Source of the DNA: Sinotaia quadrata
Taxonomy: Eukaryota > Mollusca > Gastropoda > Architaenioglossa > Viviparidae
DNA length: 64,000 bases
Reading direction: 5' to 3'
NCBI GenBank assembly: GCA_028829895.1
Contig: CM054177.1
Span: forward strand, 50,949,664 to 51,013,663
Shown here: positions 62,650 to 64,000 of the stretch, one piece after another
How positions within the stretch are numbered: position 1 is the stretch's first letter
Layout of the letters: each line of letters opens with the position of its first letter
Made by a program: the position numbers and the translations under genes
Notes under the pieces: generated by a model
The model's database searches: none
What the model was told of the DNA's origin: nothing
What the model saw: the letters and a program-made list of their open reading frames with translations, nothing else

Positions 62650-62691
62650 ATCATGATGGAAACAAATTATCCTTCACCCTTGCAGAGGTAA
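62650..62691 (+). CDS. Possible alternative last coding exon of the GPCR
   Basis: Acceptor ttctgccag, 13 codons then TAA, phase 0 compatible with a donor at 61103. Very short, so weak evidence. Confidence 0.2.
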   Translation: MMMETNYPSPLQR

Positions 62692-62714
62692 AGAAAGTGT
62701 AAACAAAATATGGT

Positions 62715-63000
62715 TTGAAAGCATGCAAATGTTTACATGCGTGTGCATGTTGTGTGAGAAAATATGACTTATTTTTTCTGTCAATCATATATGTTTACAT
62801 GTGTGTGCATGTTGTGTGAGAAAATATGGCTTATTTTTTCTGTCAATCATATATGTTTACATGTGTGTGCGTGTTGTGTGAGAAACTATGGCTTATTTTG
62901 CTGTAACTCTTAAATATGGGCCTTGAAAGCATGCTAGTATGTTTACATTTATGAGCATGTTGTATGAAAAAATGATGGCATATTTTGCTGTAACTCATGT
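62715..63000. repeat. About 66-bp minisatellite
   Basis: Four to five copies of tgtttacatgtgtgtgcatg / ttgtgtgagaaaatatggct. Confidence 0.88.
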
Positions 63001-63539
63001 ACTGAATATGAGATTGCTTTGATTTGCATTGTTATGAAAGTAAATTTCTAGCATTTCACTGGATACATATTTACTACGTATACTCAACTGTATTTGTCGT
63101 TAATAAAATTAAAAAGAGCAAACAAGCAAATGCAATGCTTATACAGCAAACACATAAACACATCTGTGTGTGTTTATGAATGTACATACGAAAACATGTT
63201 TCTAAGAGACGTAATTAGCTGTTTTTATATTTCTCTATAATTAGAATAATAAAACGAGTTTAATTACATTTCAGTATAACTATTCTAAAACATAATAATC
63301 ACACTGTATTGTACTTAAAACAGAAACGAAATTAATTTCATTATAATATATATGATGTTGAACAGAGATTGATAAATTTGTTTTGTGGCTGACAAATTAT
63401 ATTCAATGAACAAAAAGATGACCTCACTACATTACCTATGTTGCAAAATAAGAGTGTTTAAATACTGCTATGTTTCTTATTTAGTATTCAGAAATTATTT
63501 TTAATGCTAGGTATGTTACTGCAACAAGGGGCCATTGAC

Positions 63540-63775
63540 ATTTGCCTGCAAATGACTTAAGTGTTAACTTGCAAAACCATGCCTGCAAATGACTTAAGTG
63601 TTAACTTGCAAAACCATGCCTGCAAATGACTTAAGTGTTAACATGCAAAACCATGCCTGCAAGTGACTTAAGTGTTAACTTGCAAAACCATGCCTGCGAG
63701 TGACTTAAGTATTAACATGCAAAACCATGCCTGCAAGTGACTTAAGTGTTAACATGCAAAACCATGCAAGTGCTC
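63540..63775. repeat. 37-bp minisatellite
   Basis: Six copies of catgcctgcaaatgacttaa / gtgttaacttgcaaaac. 63000-63540 and 63775-64000 hold no feature I can name. Confidence 0.94.
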
Positions 63776-64000
63776 TAAAAAATATATAAGTAGATTGTTG
63801 TAATGTATTTATATAAATGAATTTGCGATATGAAAGGTCAAGATTATTTTTAACTGAGCCAGTTTTCTTAGGTGCTTTCCCCCACCACTACCCCAAGACC
63901 TCGTGTAAATTTATACTTGGCTGGACACTATAAAATTATTATTTGATTTGGATTAGTTATTTGATGCCAATGTTTGTTTTCCCTTTCTTCTCCTCTTGCT

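Overview
This window is animal nuclear DNA. It is AT-rich and intron-rich, has no operon structure, and is saturated with GATA/GACA microsatellites and intronic minisatellites. Gene content (MSP130/choice-of-anchor-I genes, a rhodopsin-like GPCR), R2-like LINE tails and a Ty3-like LTR element fit a mollusc, probably a gastropod. The taxon is inference; nothing here proves the species.

Three genes lie head to tail on the + strand. (1) The 3' half of an MSP130-like gene has five exons from 1662 to 9161; its 5' part is outside the window. (2) A complete MSP130-like paralogue has twelve coding exons from 19899 to 48026. All intron phases join cleanly to give 565 aa with a signal peptide. (3) A class A GPCR has six coding exons from 50437 to 61123 (about 329 aa). 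The last five exons of genes 1 and 2 match in number, phase and, for the first two, exact length (72 and 55 nt), so they are tandem duplicates. MSP130 proteins are secreted or surface glycoproteins linked to biomineralisation in sea urchins and molluscs, and the family is thought to have entered animals from bacteria.

Mobile DNA: intron 7 of gene 2 holds an intact LTR retrotransposon (31299-38948, minus strand). It has two 1700-bp LTRs with no indel between them, a 5-bp target duplication (ACGAG), a polypurine tract, and a single 974-codon ORF with a Gag-like coiled-coil N-terminus but no visible pol. Intron 6 holds a solo LTR of the same family in the opposite orientation (29023-30703, TSD GTGTT). 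There are also a 200-bp hAT-type MITE with an 8-bp TSD, a second degenerate MITE, and three 3' fragments of an R2-like LINE.

The most unusual property is the placement of minisatellites. At about half of the twenty internal 5' splice sites, the end of the exon plus its GT donor has been tandemly duplicated into the intron. The extreme case is the GPCR's last transmembrane exon: an 81-bp in-frame unit carrying TM7 (NPIIY) and its donor is present three times. No tRNA, rRNA or CRISPR was seen. Most long open frames in the window are read-throughs of tandem repeats and are not listed as genes.
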